The position numbers were made by a program, and so were the translations under genes. From Chthoniobacteraceae bacterium (lineage in GTDB: Bacteria; Verrucomicrobiota; Verrucomicrobiia; Chthoniobacterales; Chthoniobacteraceae): 64,000 bases of DNA. Below are positions 7,877-16,530 of this stretch, piece after piece (within the stretch, counting starts at the first letter, position 1; every line of letters begins with the position of its first letter). Below the pieces are notes generated by a model, which had not been told where the DNA came from, did not search any database, and was given only the letters and a program-made list of their open reading frames with translations. The DNA is taken from assembly GCA_947476255.1 (NCBI GenBank), contig CANJPY010000005.1:16305-80304 (forward strand), written 5' to 3'.

Positions 7877-10800
7877 ATGCTTCCTCTTTCAGCTCGTTGT
7901 TTTTTTCATGCGGCCCTCGTTTGCAGTGTGGCCCTGAGTGCTTTGAGCGCGCGGGTTTCCGCGGCCTCTGTGTCTCTTTTTGACGGCGCAACGCTCAAGG
8001 GATGGGACGGGGAAACGAGCAAGGCCTGGCGGGTGCGGGACGGGGTGATTGTGGGGGGCTCACACGAGGGAAACCCGAGGAACGAGTTTTTGGCCACCGC
8101 GAAGAGCTACCGGAATTTTGTGCTCAAACTGGAGTACAAACTGGAGGGCAGCGAGGGGTTTGTAAACGGAGGGGTGCAGTTTCGGAGCAAGCGCATTCCG
8201 GAGCCGCCCAATGAGATGTCGGGATACCAGGCGGATATTGGCGCCGGCTACTCGGGGTTCCTCTATGACGAGTCGCGGCGCAAGAAGTTCCTGGTGAGCG
8301 CCGACAAGGCGCTGGTGGAAAAGCTCGAAAAAAAGGGGGATTGGAACGCGTATGAAATCCGGGTGCGCGGCCGCCGTATTGAGCTTGTGCTCAACGGACA
8401 AACGACGGTGAATTACACGGAAACCGAGGCGGGCATTGAGGAGGATGGCCTCATCGCGTTGCAAATTCATGGCAACTGTAAGGCGGAGATTTCGTTTCGC
8501 AACATCACCATCGACGTCCTCCCCAATGCGCTGCCTCCGGAGGAAGCCGAGATCCTCGGCCGGTTTGGGAGCGGACAGGCTGCGCCGCCGCCGCCGCCCT
8601 TTGTTGAGGGGCGCTTTCAACCGAACCCCGGCGAGGTGATTGTGTTTGCGGGGCAGGAGAATCTTGTGCGCGAGCAGCGGGCAGGAGAATTGGAGACGCT
8701 GCTTTCCGCGGGGTTTGCGCAACAGGCGCCGCGCTTTCGCTCGATGGCATGGGAGGCAGACACCGTTTACGAACAGTGGCGCGACCTGAATTTCGGCCTG
8801 TGGTTCAAGCAGTTGGAAACAGCGGGGGCGTCGGCTGTGATTGCCCAGTTCGGGCAGATGGAAGCCCTCGACGGAGTCGGTTCCCTTAAGGAGTTTGTCC
8901 TCGCGTACGACAAACTGCTCGACCAGTTTGCCTCCCGGACCCGCAGACTGGTGCTGCTTTCTCCCATGCCCTTTGAGAAGCCCATGGCTTTGAACGCGCC
9001 GGATCTGACTCAGCGCAATGCAGACGTGGCCGCGTATGTGGGCGCTGTGCGAGAGATCGCGACCCAGCGGGGGGCCGTGTTTGTCGATATTTTTACGGAG
9101 CTTTCGCGCCGCGAACCCGGGATGCCGCGCCTGACCGAGGACGGGATTCATCTGACGGCTTCAGGCCTCCGGGAGGTGGCGGAATTGGTGGCCCGCAAGC
9201 TGGGGACCGAAACGGTGTGGTCGGAAAGTTATCTTCCGTTGCGGGCGGCGATTGTGGAAAAAAACCGCCTGTGGTTCGATTGCTGGCGGCCGGCCAACTG
9301 GTCTTTTGTGTACGGGGACCGCGTTTCGCAGCCTTACGGGAAAGGCGGTGGCGGCGTGCCTTCTTTGCAGAGCGTGTTTGAGGGGCAAAAGGGCTTTTTG
9401 GCGCAGGCGGACGAGCAGATTCATGCGCTGGCCCGGGGTGAAGAGCCCAAACCGAAGCAGGTGCCGGCTCCCGGGGCGGCTTCGGCCGGGTCTGCAAGTG
9501 GGACCGCGACTGGGACCGCCGTTGTGCCGAAGGCGCTGACCCCGGAGGAACAGTTGGCCACGTTCACGGTCGCTGAAGGGTATGAAGTCACCTTGTTTGC
9601 TTCCGAGCGGGACGGGGTTGTCAAACCCACCCAGATTGCTTGGGACGAAAAGGGGCGTCTCTTTGTGGCGTGTTCGCCCACGTATCCCCAGACTCATGGG
9701 GTGGCGAAGCCGGGGGATTATTTGCTCATGCTGGAGGATCCCTCGGGAAGCGGACGGGCGACCAAGTCGGGGCGCTTTGCCGAAGGGCTCACGATGGTGC
9801 AGGGGGTCGAACCCGGCGAGGGTGGTGTGTTTGTGTGTGACTTTGACCAGTTGGTACACTTGCGGGACACCGACGGGGACGGTATGGCGGACAGCCGCAG
9901 GGTAGTGCTTTCAGGCTTTGGCATTGGCGACACTCATCAGCTGGTGAACTCCATTTCGCACGGACCCGATGGCAGCTTGTGGTTTACCCAGGGGTTGCAT
10001 GCGTTTTCCCGGGTGGAGTCGCCGTGGGGCGTGGCGAGGCTCGATCGAGCGGGTGTCTGGCGGCTCAACCCCAGAACCATGCGCTTGGAGGGTTTTTTCG
10101 GGGGAGGCATGGCTGGGGTCAACTGCTGGGGCGTTGCTTTCGATGACTACGGGCAGGTGTTCCACAAGTCTGGAGCCCAGCCGCAGGGGTATTGGACGGT
10201 GCCCGGAATGGTGCGCGGCGCCAATCCCAAGGGAAGCAGTTCGCATCTCTCGGCGGACAGCGCTTATGCGCCCTCATCCGAGCAATACCACTCGGTAGGT
10301 GCGTTGTTTCAAACTTCCCCGAAAACGACGTCGCTGGAGATTATCGGGACCAGGGCGTTGCCCGAGGAAATACAGGGGTGTGCGTTAATTGCGGGTTACT
10401 TCGGGGCGGTCGTGGAGTTGCACACGTTTGGAGACGAGGGTGCCGGGTTCAAGTCCACGCAGTTGCCCAAGTTGTTGCGCTCTTCGGATCCCTCGTTTCG
10501 GCCGGTGGATGTCAGCGTGGGGCCCGATGGGGCCATGTACGTGGCGGACTGGTTTAATCCGATTATCGGGCATTACCAGGCAAGTTACGCTGATCCCAAG
10601 CGGGACAAGACCCATGGGCGCATTTGGCGCATCAGTGCCAAGGGCCGTGCGCCGGTGAAACAGCCGGATCTGGCGGCGATGGGGCCGGCCCAGCTCTTGG
10701 AGCAGTTGCGGTCTCCGGAGCGCTGGACCCGGTATCATGCCAAACGCCTTTTGGGGGATTTGCCGGATGCCGCGGTTTTGGCGGCCGCCGATGCGTGGCT

Positions 10801-11641
10801 GGCGGGCTTGAATACCGCCGCGCCTGACTACGAAAAGTTGTTGCTCGAAGTGACCGGTGTGTTTGAAGCGCACGAGGCGCCGCGCCCCGGAGTGCTTGCC
10901 CAACTTGCCGCCGCCAAGGATCCTCGCGTGCGAGCGTACGGTGCGCGCGTGGCAGGCATGTGGGCGACCCGTGTGCCGGCGGCGGCTGCGCTCTTGCGCG
11001 AACGGGTGCGTGATGAGAATGCGCGGGTGCGTCTCGAGGCGGTGGTGGCGGCCAGTTATCTGGAGAAAGCGGAGGCGCTCGAAATTGTGACCACAGCGTT
11101 GGAACATCCCACGGACCGTTTTTTGGACTATGCCATCCGCGCGAGCGCCCGCGCGTTGCAGCCGCATTGGGGGCCGGTTTTTGAGGCTGGAAAACTGCGC
11201 CTTGGGAGTGCTGTGCAAGAGGGGTACGTCAAGACTCTGGCGACGGCGCCGAAACCCGTGGTGCCTCCCGGCCTGCATCTGTACGAAATGGCGTGTTTGG
11301 CCTGTCATCAGCCTGAAGGAAAGGGCCTGCCCGGAGTGTATCCGCCGCTTGCCGGCAGTGACTGGCTCAAGGGGGATCCGGAGCGCTTGATCAAAGTGAT
11401 TTTGCATGGTCTGGCGGGGCCGGTGACGGTTTCCGGGCAAACCTATGGGCGCGGTGAAAATGCGGTTCCGATGCCAGGCATGGCAGGGCTTACCGACCAG
11501 CAGATCGTCGATGTGCTGGGTTATGTGCGCAGCGAGTTTGGTGAAAAGGGCGCGGCTCCGAGTTTGGAGCAGGTGAAAAGGGTGCGGGCGGCTACGGGCG
11601 GACGAGACAAGGCGTGGACGGCGGCCGAGCTTGGGTTTTGA
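7877..11641 (+). CDS. Multidomain PVC-type heme-binding protein: DUF1080, SGNH-like, propeller, HEAT, cytochrome c
   Basis: This 1254-residue exported protein starts at ATG 7877 (signal about 1-29). Modules in order are: DUF1080 (about 33-215, LFDGATLKGW, GGVQFRSKR, GYQADIGAGY); an SGNH-hydrolase-like module (about 250-440) that keeps the DGIHLTASG block but has VFAGQENLV where the catalytic GDS serine block is expected; a linker rich in Pro/Ala/Gly/Thr; a PVC-type six-bladed propeller (about 555-930, starting FTVAEGYEVTLFA); HEAT-like alpha repeats (about 930-1120); and a cytochrome c domain with CLACH (C1140-H1144) and a downstream VPMPGM methionine candidate. It probably couples oxidation of a sugar-like substrate to electron transfer outside the cytoplasm. 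The SGNH part is probably non-catalytic or structural. Confidence 0.88.
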   Translation: MLPLSARCFFHAALVCSVALSALSARVSAASVSLFDGATLKGWDGETSKAWRVRDGVIVGGSHEGNPRNEFLATAKSYRNFVLKLEYKLEGSEGFVNGGVQFRSKRIPEPPNEMSGYQADIGAGYSGFLYDESRRKKFLVSADKALVEKLEKKGDWNAYEIRVRGRRIELVLNGQTTVNYTETEAGIEEDGLIALQIHGNCKAEISFRNITIDVLPNALPPEEAEILGRFGSGQAAPPPPPFVEGRFQPNPGEVIVFAGQENLVREQRAGELETLLSAGFAQQAPRFRSMAWEADTVYEQWRDLNFGLWFKQLETAGASAVIAQFGQMEALDGVGSLKEFVLAYDKLLDQFASRTRRLVLLSPMPFEKPMALNAPDLTQRNADVAAYVGAVREIATQRGAVFVDIFTELSRREPGMPRLTEDGIHLTASGLREVAELVARKLGTETVWSESYLPLRAAIVEKNRLWFDCWRPANWSFVYGDRVSQPYGKGGGGVPSLQSVFEGQKGFLAQADEQIHALARGEEPKPKQVPAPGAASAGSASGTATGTAVVPKALTPEEQLATFTVAEGYEVTLFASERDGVVKPTQIAWDEKGRLFVACSPTYPQTHGVAKPGDYLLMLEDPSGSGRATKSGRFAEGLTMVQGVEPGEGGVFVCDFDQLVHLRDTDGDGMADSRRVVLSGFGIGDTHQLVNSISHGPDGSLWFTQGLHAFSRVESPWGVARLDRAGVWRLNPRTMRLEGFFGGGMAGVNCWGVAFDDYGQVFHKSGAQPQGYWTVPGMVRGANPKGSSSHLSADSAYAPSSEQYHSVGALFQTSPKTTSLEIIGTRALPEEIQGCALIAGYFGAVVELHTFGDEGAGFKSTQLPKLLRSSDPSFRPVDVSVGPDGAMYVADWFNPIIGHYQASYADPKRDKTHGRIWRISAKGRAPVKQPDLAAMGPAQLLEQLRSPERWTRYHAKRLLGDLPDAAVLAAADAWLAGLNTAAPDYEKLLLEVTGVFEAHEAPRPGVLAQLAAAKDPRVRAYGARVAGMWATRVPAAAALLRERVRDENARVRLEAVVAASYLEKAEALEIVTTALEHPTDRFLDYAIRASARALQPHWGPVFEAGKLRLGSAVQEGYVKTLATAPKPVVPPGLHLYEMACLACHQPEGKGLPGVYPPLAGSDWLKGDPERLIKVILHGLAGPVTVSGQTYGRGENAVPMPGMAGLTDQQIVDVLGYVRSEFGEKGAAPSLEQVKRVRAATGGRDKAWTAAELGF

Positions 11642-11844
11642 CGGTATTTTCCAGAGGATTGGCTATCGGGCACCTTGAGCTTTTGATCATAGTGTCAAAT
11701 ATTGGCTTGGACGCAGTTCAGGGTTCTATCGCTGGATTTACACCCGTGATGCGGTTCTAGAAAACTGGCGGTCCGAAGGTTTGGCATCCAGTGAGCGGCG
11801 ACAAATGTCTTTTAGATATCGCGCGGTTGTTATAGCCTGTCGCT
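11642..11844. other. Intergenic region before the kinase gene
   Basis: These 203 bases contain no gene I can support. The downstream start is a GTG without a recognisable Shine-Dalgarno sequence, and no clear terminator is visible after the heme-protein gene. Confidence 0.4.
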
Positions 11845-14800
11845 GTGTATTGTCTGGAATTTTTGCAACTGGGCCTGAAACAGGCTGGGAATGCTCATTC
11901 TATCGGTCTTGGAAAATTCTGCATAGGATCCGCGCCGGGTTCGGATATTGTTGTGTCCGGACTGGAGCCTCGTCATGCGCGACTCGAATTGACGGATTCT
12001 TGCGTTTGGGTGGAGGCGCTCGAAGGGGGCGCCCCCGTCCGGGTGGACGGGAAGGTCGTGCGCGGGCGTTCGGAGGTGAGGGTTCCTGCGCGGTTTCAAT
12101 TCGGAGTTGTGGAAGCTTCGTTGAGGCGCTCGAAGGAGGAGGAGGAGCCACAGACCCTCGTGCTGCGCAGGCCTGCGTTGGAGGGAGCCAAGCCGGGTGT
12201 CGCGGGAGGAGCGGCGAGGGAGGTGGGGGAGGCGGGGGATCAAACAATGCGCATTTTGCGCACACCAGAGGCGGCGGGAGCGCGTGTGGCCAGCGGCGCG
12301 ACGGGCCTGGAAAGAAAGGTTCTGCCGGAGGTGGTTTTGGGGCAGCAGGACGATGGTTCCGACACCATGTCTTTTGACATGCGGGCGCACCTTGTGGAGG
12401 TGGATAGCGCTGCAGGGGTGCACTTGGAGTACGCGTTAAAACACGAGATTGCGCGCGGAGGAATGGGGCGGATTTTTGCGGCGGAGGATCCGCTTTTGGG
12501 GCGGGAGGTGGCGGTGAAGGTGAGTTCGGTGCACGCGGAGGGAGGCGATGCACAGTTTGCCCGCGAGGCCATGGTGCTGGCGGAACTGGCGCATCCGAAC
12601 ATTGTGCCCGTGCATGCGATGGGGGTGAACGCGCAGGGGTTTCCTTTCTACTCGATGAAGTTAGTGCGGGGAAAGACCCTGCAGGCGGTCCTCAAAGAGT
12701 TGAGGGTGAAAAAGGCGGAGACGGTGGCGCGGTACGGCTTGGAGCGTTTGTTGACGGTCTTTAGGAAGGCGTGCGATGCGGTGGAGTATGCGCATGCGAA
12801 GGGTTTTTTGCACCGTGACTTGAAGCCCGAGAACGTCATGGTTGGGGAGTTTGGCGAGGTGTTGGTGATGGACTGGGGACTGGCGCAGCCGCTCCCAGGA
12901 AAAACGTGGCCGCGCTGGGGCGGGGGCTGGGGCGGGGTCGAGGTGGCCGGGGACGAATCGGCCTGCATTGAAGGCACGCCCCTGTATATGTCTCCGGAGC
13001 AGGCGCAAGGAAAGCGCTTGGATGAGCGTTCGGACATTTATGCGCTGGGGGCTGTCCTTTATGCGATCCTCACGCTGCGCCCGCCCGTGCGTGGGAGTTC
13101 GCTGGCGGAGGTGTTGCGCAAGGTGCGCGCCGGGGAGGTGACTCCGTTGAGCACGCGTTTGAAGGCTTCGAGGACGGAGGTGCCAGCTCCGGCGTTTGTG
13201 GGGGAGATGCGCACGCGGATTCCCGATGCGTTGAGGGCGGTGACGCTGAAGGCGATGGCGAGGGAGCCCGCCCAGCGTTACCAGAGTGTCTCGGAAATGG
13301 TGCTGGATTTGGAGTCTTATCTGAATGGGTTTGCGACGGCTGCCGAAAACGCCAACTGGCTGCGGCAGGTTTATTTGTGGGGGCGGCGGCATCGGGGGGT
13401 GAGCGTTCTTCTGTGTCTGTTGGTGCTTGCGGTGGGTGGATTTACGGCGCAGCTGGCTGCGAGCCAAAAGCAGGCCTTGAGGAGCGCCCGCGAGGCGGAG
13501 GCGAATGCGCTCAGGGCGAACGCAAATGCTTTGGAGGCCAGAAACAATGCACTTGAGGCGGAGGAAAACGCCAAGGTGGCGCGGAAAAATGCGCGGGAAG
13601 CGGAGCTCAGTGCGCGATATGCCGAGGAGGCGCGGGACCGGGCCCGCCGGGAGACGGCCCGGGCCCAGATAGCACTGGTGGAGGCGGGCGAGCAGGATCT
13701 GAATGCAGAGGCGATGAACCGGATTTTACCCACGATTCCTCCGGACTTACGCACCCAAGAGTGGGAGTATTTAAAGGCGCGGGCGCAGGGTGCGGTGCGT
13801 ACCTTCAGGGCAAAAAACGGCGCCCCATGGCTAGCCTTTGCGCCGCATCCCGTCGACGCCAGCATTCTGCTGTGTATTCAGAGCGGAGGCGCGGTGGAGC
13901 GTTTGAATCTACTGACGGGCGACTCTCAAACGATCGCCAGCGTTGCGCTTGTGGGGGCGTCGTTTCATAATTCAAGATTCGCTCTAGCGCCGGATGGTCA
14001 GCGGTTTGCCGTTTATAAAAAATCGCCGTCAAATTCAGCGCCAGCAGGCTTGCGGGATTACCAAGTCGAGATTTACACACTCAGTCAGGCCGCGGAGCCA
14101 TTAGTGGTCAAGGGCCAGAGGAAAGGTAGCTCTAAAGTTGAGCTGCAGTTCAGTCCGGGGGGTGAGTTTTTGTTGGGGGTCCCTGTCAACGACAAACAGG
14201 ACGACGTCTTTATGCTTGATGCAAAATCCGGCGCCGTTTTATGGAAGCGCTCCGGAGACGGACCGTGCGCTGCTGATTTTATGGGGAAAGACAAGGTTGT
14301 GCTGTACTCGCAAGGGAACGGCATGGTGCCCTTGGTGGCAAGAAGCGGCCTGCCGGTTGAGCCGGAGGGAGAAGGGCAGGAGGGAATCGAAGTTAAAAAA
14401 ACAAAAACCGGTCTGACGGGTGTGGACTCTGGGCGGGTAGCGTTCACTGCGGACCCAGAAACATTCTTTGCGTTTCAGGGGGATCTCTGCCGGAAGGTGA
14501 ATGCTCGAGAAAAGCGGATTTTGTTCAGCGTGCCGATCAGGAATGGTTCCGGCGGGTATTTTGTGCATCTCAAAGGGGATAATACGTTTGCAACGATTTC
14601 TTCAATCACGGAACGTTCAGGAGTGTTGCAAATTTTTTGGGATGGAAGCGCCGGAAGCGCCGGGGTTGGAGTTCCGTTGCGGTCGGTTCCGCTCGAAGTC
14701 GATTTTCAGAGTAACCTTCCCACGCCCTGGGGGCTTCTCAAGCATCCGGTGTCCAAAGAAATTGTGGTCATCAGAGGCAATCAAATACAGGTTTGGCTCG

Positions 14801-15762
14801 ATGCTCCCGACTTGAAGAGCGTTTCAACAAGACATCCCGATGCGGTTGGGTTTTCCTGCCTCCCCGGTGTTATCGTGAAAAGCCGTCGGGTTTCTGGGGG
14901 CTCTTACGGTTTTGGATTTTGGGATTTGGCGGGTGCGGCCAAGCTGCCCGTTGCAGAGAAAACAATGGAGCACGGCTTGGGGCCGTCGGCCTGGGTCGAG
15001 CTCTCGGTCTCAAGAGAGGGACGCAAAGTCATGGCGCACCTCGGGCGAAACTTGGGGCGCTCAAGTCTGATGGCCTTTGAGATATCCGAAGACGGGCGGA
15101 CCACGGAGGGCTTGCAAGTGAAGCATACGGGGAGCTATGTGGTTTCTTTCAGTCCCAGCGGCAGGCGCGTCTGTGATTTGAGGCAAATTTTCGATCTCTC
15201 CTCAGGAGCGTTAGCGAGTTCAATGGACCGCAAAGGCATCCTTCGTGAGTACGCCTTTGATCAACGGTATTCACCGCTTTTCACCTGGGTGGGAGAGGAC
15301 AGGGTGGCGGAGGTCTGTGAAGCCCTCGAGGAGGGGGCTTCCAATGTGGCGAAAAGCCAGCGGACTCTGAGAATGTGGGATGCGAGGGATGGGCGGGTAC
15401 GCTCCACGAAAGTGGCAATCGAAGCGTCTGCGCTGGACGCTTCTCCTGACGGTGCGCATGTGGTGGAGGCGGGCACGGACATGCGGGTGCGGATCCGAAA
15501 TGGCCTGACTTTGGAGGTGGAGCAACAGTTCCGCCTGCACGACGATGCAATCCTGGCGGTGGCATGGCATCCGAGGCGCCAGATACTGGCAACGGCCTCG
15601 AAGGATCACACTCTGAAGATATTTGATCTCAGTACCGAGAAAATTTTGGTGACTCTGTTTTGTTGGTATGAGGAAGGCACAAGGCTGCTCTGGAGTCCGG
15701 ACGGGGCCTCCCTGATGGTGTTTTCTCCTGGCGGGCCGTATGTGTACACGCCGAAGTTTTAG
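11845..15762 (+). CDS. Membrane Ser/Thr protein kinase with N-terminal FHA domain and C-terminal WD40-like propeller
   Basis: This 1305-residue protein starts at a GTG. Residues 1-95 look like an FHA phosphopeptide-binding domain (GKFCIGSAPGSDIVV, then PRHARLEL), which is why the early GTG is preferred. A Hanks-type kinase follows: glycine loop ARGGMGRIF at 203-211, catalytic lysine K225 in AVKV, HRDLKPEN at 323-330 with D325, DWG at 343-345 in place of DFG, and GTPLYMSPEQA in the activation segment. A membrane helix lies near 519-540, followed by an Ala/Glu/Arg-rich coiled coil (about 545-620) and a large propeller with WD-like repeats (WHPRRQILATASKD near the end). DWG kinases are common in PVC bacteria. 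The propeller would lie on the outer side. Signals and substrates are unknown. Confidence 0.9.
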   Translation: MYCLEFLQLGLKQAGNAHSIGLGKFCIGSAPGSDIVVSGLEPRHARLELTDSCVWVEALEGGAPVRVDGKVVRGRSEVRVPARFQFGVVEASLRRSKEEEEPQTLVLRRPALEGAKPGVAGGAAREVGEAGDQTMRILRTPEAAGARVASGATGLERKVLPEVVLGQQDDGSDTMSFDMRAHLVEVDSAAGVHLEYALKHEIARGGMGRIFAAEDPLLGREVAVKVSSVHAEGGDAQFAREAMVLAELAHPNIVPVHAMGVNAQGFPFYSMKLVRGKTLQAVLKELRVKKAETVARYGLERLLTVFRKACDAVEYAHAKGFLHRDLKPENVMVGEFGEVLVMDWGLAQPLPGKTWPRWGGGWGGVEVAGDESACIEGTPLYMSPEQAQGKRLDERSDIYALGAVLYAILTLRPPVRGSSLAEVLRKVRAGEVTPLSTRLKASRTEVPAPAFVGEMRTRIPDALRAVTLKAMAREPAQRYQSVSEMVLDLESYLNGFATAAENANWLRQVYLWGRRHRGVSVLLCLLVLAVGGFTAQLAASQKQALRSAREAEANALRANANALEARNNALEAEENAKVARKNAREAELSARYAEEARDRARRETARAQIALVEAGEQDLNAEAMNRILPTIPPDLRTQEWEYLKARAQGAVRTFRAKNGAPWLAFAPHPVDASILLCIQSGGAVERLNLLTGDSQTIASVALVGASFHNSRFALAPDGQRFAVYKKSPSNSAPAGLRDYQVEIYTLSQAAEPLVVKGQRKGSSKVELQFSPGGEFLLGVPVNDKQDDVFMLDAKSGAVLWKRSGDGPCAADFMGKDKVVLYSQGNGMVPLVARSGLPVEPEGEGQEGIEVKKTKTGLTGVDSGRVAFTADPETFFAFQGDLCRKVNAREKRILFSVPIRNGSGGYFVHLKGDNTFATISSITERSGVLQIFWDGSAGSAGVGVPLRSVPLEVDFQSNLPTPWGLLKHPVSKEIVVIRGNQIQVWLDAPDLKSVSTRHPDAVGFSCLPGVIVKSRRVSGGSYGFGFWDLAGAAKLPVAEKTMEHGLGPSAWVELSVSREGRKVMAHLGRNLGRSSLMAFEISEDGRTTEGLQVKHTGSYVVSFSPSGRRVCDLRQIFDLSSGALASSMDRKGILREYAFDQRYSPLFTWVGEDRVAEVCEALEEGASNVAKSQRTLRMWDARDGRVRSTKVAIEASALDASPDGAHVVEAGTDMRVRIRNGLTLEVEQQFRLHDDAILAVAWHPRRQILATASKDHTLKIFDLSTEKILVTLFCWYEEGTRLLWSPDGASLMVFSPGGPYVYTPKF

Positions 15763-16050
15763 GCGGGGTGAGAAGAGGGCGCTATTCTCGCGCTGGAGCA
15801 CGTGGAGGGCCCTTGGATACAGACTGTCTGCGGCGATGCCTGTGTAAACAAAAGCGAGAAAAGTCTTTATTGTAGGCGCATTTTGCAATTGGGGCATTCA
15901 CGGATTTATGATCACCTGGGAGTTGCACCTGTCCGCGGATGGCCGGACCGAAGGCTCCAGGTGTCGGCGGCCCGTCTCGCGGAGACGCTCCGTCTGGAGA
16001 CCGATGTCGCCCTGCGCACCGCCAAATCCGATATGGTGCCCTTTCTGATT
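15763..16050. other. Non-coding stretch between the kinase gene and the repeat
   Basis: Short open frames occur on both strands (for example 15802-16053 plus), but none shows a recognisable domain, signal peptide or conserved motif. One could be a decayed gene end; I see nothing decisive. Confidence 0.4.
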
Positions 16051-16245
16051 TGAGCAGGTTTAGAAGAACCCGCCGGAAGCGCCGGGCAGGTCCGGCAGGA
16101 GCCCCTCGTGGTGCTCTTATTTGGGTTCGCTGGTTTGCCGAAGATACAGGAAGAGGCTGCGGACATCGGGTTCCTCCAAGCCGTTCAAGGAGCCCCAGGG
16201 CATCAGGGGCGCCGGGGGACCTTCAACGTCACGTTGAAGGTAGTG
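16051..16245 (-). pseudogene. Displaced 3'-end copy of a PVC heme-protein gene (left direct repeat)
   Basis: This stretch repeats the sequence at 23001-23250 with a few differences and one deletion of about 60-70 bp. Read on the minus strand it encodes a C-terminal tail ending LFLYLRQTSEPK and a TAA at 16119-16117, identical over its last 20 or so residues to the end of the intact gene at 23068-25977; upstream it reads LMPWGSLNG instead of LMPEGLLNG, and the deletion shifts the frame. The 60 or so bases beyond the stop are also shared. It cannot encode a functional protein. It is either the displaced original 3' end left by an insertion of the 6.95 kb between the copies or a segmental duplication. 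Confidence 0.85.
16219..16241. repeat. Perfect 23-bp palindrome at the edge of the repeat copy
   Basis: Arms ACCTTCAACGT and ACGTTGAAGGT (11 bp each) flank a single C at 16230. The homologous site near 23230-23250 is not palindromic because two bases differ in the right arm. It could be a hairpin terminator, an operator or a recombination site; no T run follows. Confidence 0.7.
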
Positions 16246-16530
16246 TTTATCTGCTGTATTATTTTGTGCAAATTACTGGATGCACCTCGGGATTAAAAAA
16301 TGCGTTTCAGATTTTATGTCATAATAAATTAAAATAAAGAAGATGAAATAATGATATTCCATCACAATTTGATTGTATAAAAAAAGGTAATTGCCTGTGT
16401 TTTTGACATTAACCAAGCCTGCATGAAAAATGGTTTTATCTCAACCGGTTTAACTGATTTATTAAATAAACATCGTTAATGACTGGATAGGTTGATACTG
16501 GTCATCCGTTAAATTCAAAGCGCACCCTAT
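16246..16530 (+). promoter_or_regulatory. AT-rich upstream region of the two-partner secretion operon
   Basis: About 285 bases of markedly AT-rich sequence contrast with the GC-rich surroundings. A candidate sigma-70-type promoter is TTGACA at 16403-16408, a 17-bp spacer, and AAAAAT at 16426-16431, leaving a leader of about 95 bases before the ATG at 16531. Within the leader are the palindromes AACCGGTT (16443-16450) and TTTATTAAATAAA (16458-16470), which could bind a regulator. Composition suggests either strong regulation by a nucleoid protein or foreign origin. Confidence 0.5.
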
